A DNA stretch of 64,000 nucleotides. It comes from Amphiura filiformis (taxonomy: Eukaryota; Echinodermata; Ophiuroidea; Amphilepidida; Amphiuridae). Positions 60,433 through 64,000 of this stretch are shown one piece after another. The notes beneath the pieces were generated by a model that saw only the letters and a program-made list of their open reading frames with translations, did not search any database and was not told the origin of the DNA. The translations under genes were made by a program, and so were the position numbers. The stretch is taken from contig NC_092629.1 of assembly GCF_039555335.1 (NCBI RefSeq), positions 31,766,203 through 31,830,202 on the forward strand, read 5' to 3'. Position 1 is the first letter of the stretch; every line of letters begins with the position of its first letter.

Positions 60433-61512
60433 CTTGAGAGGGCACTCTATTCACGTGGTTTCTTTTCCAACGCTAACTAGATCACGAATTTTGGTGGTTT
60501 GCAAATGAAAAGTGTCCGCACTATCGATTGATTACGTAACTGTTATGAATAATTTATTAGGTTTTTCAATGCAATCGCCTCGACCCATTAATACATATTA
60601 TCTGTATTATCAAAGTAATTGGAATAGCAATAGAGAGTTCCCGTGTTTTGGGTTACCCGCCATCTTGGCGGGAAACCTAAACTCCGTTTACAATTTTCAG
60701 AATACCAACACTCGCGCAATAATTAGCAAATGTTATTTTGTAGAATGTAGCACCAATAGGGTCATTGACCAAATCAAAGGAATGAGGAATACGGCGGTTC
60801 GAATCACGTTATAAACACTATTGTAGTCCGTTCCGCTTGAAAACACGGGAACTCTCTATACGGTGAGTTCACTGAAATACGCCCTAATACTGATGGAGTT
60901 TTAATGGCGTTAATCCTCTCCATACACAGATGAACAAATACAATAGACGAAGGTCAACACGTATGACCTCCTATGTGACATGTTATATGTGATGTACAAA
61001 AACCTGAATATCATAAAAGATCAGTATTCGTTTGTGCATATATGAACTGCACATTTACGTTGCTAAATATTACTCATTATATATAATGACAAATATTGGT
61101 ATTATGACAATACGGTATATACATTGTATATAAAACGACTAATAGATCCTACTATCATGGCGTCAGGTCAATGTTCATCATATCCCGTATGTTTCTTAAA
61201 ATTCATTCATATTTGAGACAAATTGCTGTGCCCATTCTATAGGTGCACAGGTAGATCGGTGTTTGTTTTAATTTTCATTTCCTTTTAATGAAAGAATTAA
61301 GGTTTTCCACTGCACGGGGGGCCACAAGGGTGATACTAATTTTAATGCTATATTTTCAAAACGAATACGTGTTCCCGGTTGGCTCTATAGCGATTTCACA
61401 GAAAAGGTATTTCTAGTACAATGCAGCGTCGGACTCTAGCTGAGAGCGTAGCCTAAGTCATTATGGACTCCAAGAAAGGCTCTCCATACACAAATGCACA
61501 AACACAAAGGAG
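60433..61512. repeat. Dispersed repeat, relative of 39360-40255
   Basis: Collinear with the 39-40 kb block. It differs by a MITE insertion (60633-60856), by lacking the 166-bp tandem duplication and by about 80 extra bases near 61360-61480. Confidence 0.75.
60633..60856. mobile_element. MITE inserted in the dispersed repeat
   Basis: The ends GAGAGTTCCCGTGTTTT and AAAACACGGGAACTCTC are perfect inverted repeats flanked by TA on both sides. The element is absent at the corresponding site in the 39.5 kb copy, which confirms insertion. An interior frame reads CYFVECSTNR, weakly like the start of a THAP zinc finger, but it is too short to assign. Confidence 0.85.
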
Positions 61513-61664
61513 GGCAGTCTCCTCCATGGCCAGCTTGATTTCGATGGAGCGAAACCAAATTGGCTGCGGAGGAGACAGGTCATTTTGCCATGCAAATTAT
61601 TCAGTGTCAGGGCTCTGATTATAACTTTTACAATGAAACATTTCCCAGTTCATTTCACTAAGAT

Positions 61665-61830
61665 CCTCAACATTCTCATCTATCAGGGGAAGTTCTTATA
61701 CCCCAATACATTTGTAATTCATTGAATAACCTTTGAAGATTTGGGTACAAAAACTCATACTCTGCAACTTGAGGTCAAATTTTGCACTATGATTATGTAA
61801 TTGAGGTTATTGGACTGTGCCATTGGACGA
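61665..61830. repeat. Dispersed repeat, copy of 45434-45600
   Basis: Shares CTCATCTATCAGGGG, GAAGATTTGGGTACAAAAAC and GTAATTGAGGTTATTGGACT with the copy in the intron of the intact C1q gene. Confidence 0.8.
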
Positions 61831-62430
61831 GGCTCTTGTGGTCCATAGTGTTTGCTTTGAAAGGATACCTTACGTAACCAAATTAAATCGGCATACTCCC
61901 CTCAAACATTTTGAAGGACGAGAAAGGTCTGCTGACCCGGGCTGCTGACCTTTTATAACGAGAGGCAAATTATGTACTACGCATGTTTGTGCGTAAGCAC
62001 ACTTGTTTGTCATATACGCGTACTGTGTTCGCATACGTATCGCATTTTGAATAGTACGCGTATAATGCACAATGCGTTTTGGGCGTTTAAACATTACAAG
62101 AAGCATGTGCTGGAGATGTTTGTGCGTATGTGTATGATTTGGAAATTCAAAATCATATTTGCCACACAAAGTGAATATCTTTGAAGTTTGTAAAAAAAAG
62201 TGGATAAAATTACATCCGAAATGAAAGAATTCAATGTTCATTAATAAATACCAGACACAGTTTGCATTTGCCGGGTTACACAAAGTCTTACATCGTTTTT
62301 TTTTATCAAGTCTTCTGATCTACTACACAAGAGGACGAAACGAAAGGATTCAATATCCTGCGAGTAAAATTCATCATAAACTGCATGGCTAACTGCTTAG
62401 ATGGTTTACACACAGATAGTCGCCTCAATT
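61831..62430. other. No gene; one inverted dispersed repeat
   Basis: 62140-62240 is the inverse of 57520-57635. No other feature is seen. Confidence 0.5.
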
Positions 62431-62720
62431 ACAGATATCGTATTCAAATCTAGATTGTCTCACAGTCTCAGCACTGTCTATGGTTATTTATTTATTATTT
62501 TAATACATTTAAAATAATGCTTAATGTAAATGTCCACAGAAATTCTCACATTGGACCCTCTTTACGATGTAACAAACCATTGTAAAGCCATAATACAGAG
62601 GGAGTATGGGTTTCAAAATGATAACCTCTGACCAACTACATTTGAAAAACATACTCCCCCTGTGGCAGATATTTCCAAAATCTTCCACAGGGGTAGTGTG
62701 GATTTCAACTGGAATAACCC
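62430..62720. repeat. Dispersed repeat fragments
   Basis: 62435-62580 is a diverged relative of 33405-33550 (ATCGTATTCAAAT, CTCTTTACGATG(C/T)AACAAA). 62590-62720 contains GGGAGTATGGGTTTCAAA and, inverted at the far end, GTGTGGATTTCAACTGG, so it may be a second small inverted-repeat element. Confidence 0.55.
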
Positions 62721-63269
62721 ATTGTGATTGTGATTCCATGTTTATTATTTTGTCCAATAAATGTTTTTATTAATTGTTTTGTTTTGTACAAGGGGTGCAA
62801 CAGTTTTAGAATATCAGCTTTTCGTTGCACGTCCTCCATCTTGTTGTTATCTTTCGTTTTAATATATATTTTGGTGTTTTTAAATGTATTTTGGTGTCTT
62901 GATGGACAAAAAAAAAGCTATTCGAAGCCATTTAGAATTCAATTTTCGGCTTCTTTTGGCTCTCACCCAAAGACCCCATATTCTCACCTAATGCCTCCCT
63001 AATGTACGTCTCTCAAGTCACCCCATATTTTGTACATTTGGTCTCACATTGGTCCCACTAGAGCCATGTCACGCTAGGGCCAAATGAGATTGGACCAAGT
63101 GGGAATTGTACAACTGCCCCCTGGTTTTTTCTTTCGATTATGATTTTAGGGGGGTCTGATTCCACCTAAAAAGTCCCCCGCCTATGGCATGCTGCGCTGA
63201 ACCTAAATGCGCCCTAGTGCATTAACGTATTAATTTAATTAGCCTGGGATCAATCTATGGTGCAAAGTG
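62721..63269. other. No feature seen
   Basis: A 92-codon hydrophobic frame at 62724-63002 has no recognisable domain and is probably chance. Confidence 0.3.
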
Positions 63270-63735
63270 CAGAAATGAAACTACCTCAATCACCAAGGAG
63301 CAAAGAAGCTATACCGATGAAATTTTGTCAGTGTAATCACTGGTCCTTATGTACATTATTGTCCAAAAATGCAAGATGACGAGAATTGAGGCACGCAGCA
63401 TGATTAAAATCCTGCATTTAAAGGGTTAGGCTTACAATGCCCAGAAAATCTATGAAGGCTGTCTACGGTGATGATCTCTGTGCCCATCCTATGTTGCTTT
63501 TTGGAAAATGAATTTCCAAACTGGCCACATGCCAGCGCCAATCACAAATGATGCGCCCACAGTAAATAAAGTGGCGGATCTTATCATGAAAAGATTATGC
63601 GCTTACCGCCCATCTAATGCCACCTGTTAAAAAAGTAAATATACTTATGATACCATTTTTGGACCATAATGTGCATAAGGACCAGTGATTACAATGACAA
63701 AATTCCATCGATATTATAACTCCTTCATTTCTGGG
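63270..63735. mobile_element. Inverted-repeat element, ~95-bp arms
   Basis: TTTTGTCAGTGTAATCACTG, GTCCTTATGTACATTAT and GTCCAAAAATG in the left arm (63280-63373) pair with CATTTTTGGACC, ATAATGTGCATAAGGAC and CAGTGATTACAATGACAAAA in the right arm (63645-63735). It is a foldback MITE candidate with about 270 bp between the arms. Confidence 0.75.
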
Positions 63736-63878
63736 TAATTTCAAAAACTTGTTGATATCCCCTCGTAAAAGTTGCCATTACACAAATTCATAAAATTCTT
63801 TTAGCATATTTAGTTCTTTTGTTTTATTATGCTATGTATGTATTACCCACTTTTATCTTGGATATTTATAAAAGGAAG

Positions 63879-64000
63879 ATGAGACAGAGAAGGCGGTTGT
63901 TGTTAATTAAGTTTACTGTGCTGGTCCTGGGCGTCATTCTCTTCATCATATTAGTAAGCAGATATCATGGTTATAGAGAGAGCTCATTAGTATCAAGAGC
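63879..64000 (+). CDS. N-terminus of a putative type II membrane protein (cut by window end)
   Basis: The open frame begins MRQRRRLLLIKF and continues with a strongly hydrophobic stretch, TVLVLGVILFIILV, then SRYHGYRESSLVSR to the edge. A short basic tail followed by one hydrophobic anchor and a polar stem is the layout of Golgi glycosyltransferases and sulfotransferases, but no catalytic part is visible. An in-frame ATG also lies at 63834 and would add 15 residues. AG directly before the chosen ATG could be a splice acceptor instead. TATAAAAG at 63867 is too close to serve this ATG. The frame could also be chance. Confidence 0.35.
   Translation, partial: MRQRRRLLLIKFTVLVLGVILFIILVSRYHGYRESSLVSR

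Noticed and set aside
62724..63002. 92-codon hydrophobic frame
   Set aside because: No domain, no promoter or splice signal; a chance frame in T-rich DNA.

Overview
This is eukaryotic, animal-type DNA: AT-rich, gene-poor, full of satellite DNA, SINEs, LINE remnants and MITEs, with intron-containing genes. Small C1q-domain proteins and the very frequent TAGGCCTA octamer suggest a marine invertebrate, perhaps an echinoderm or hemichordate. That placement is inference only.

Layout. 1-24925: thirteen full units and one partial unit of a ~1.85 kb satellite, running off the left edge. ~24926-27310: about 64 copies of a 37-bp minisatellite with a palindromic core, joined to the satellite at a shared short motif. 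27311-33110: C1q cassette 1 (5' exon, ~2.85 kb intron, C1q exon broken by a one-base deletion, 3' flank). 33400-44800: dispersed repeats, foldbacks, a tRNA-like sequence, an ~800-bp duplication, several MITEs and a near-identical ~475-bp repeat pair. 44800-47560: C1q cassette 2, with an intact 131-residue C1q-domain ORF and a 40-bp palindromic minisatellite in its 3' flank. 47900-51560: two LINE remnants, two tRNA-derived SINEs, a tandem repeat and a hAT-type MITE with a perfect 8-bp target duplication. 51950-53580: a large inverted repeat and a 312-bp repeat. 53755-54723: a third C1q-type promoter and 5' exon with no C1q exon found downstream. 55400-63750: MITEs, microsatellites, three tRNA-like sequences and dispersed repeats. 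63879-64000: the probable first exon of a type II membrane protein, cut by the window edge.

The only convincing gene family is the tandem C1q cluster. Three related 5' exons end in consensus splice donors, and two lead into single-exon C1q domains that start at the AFSA motif with no signal peptide. One copy is intact, one is frameshifted and one is promoter-plus-exon only in this window. Almost everything else is repeat-derived. Most short ORFs here are chance frames in repeats and are not annotated.
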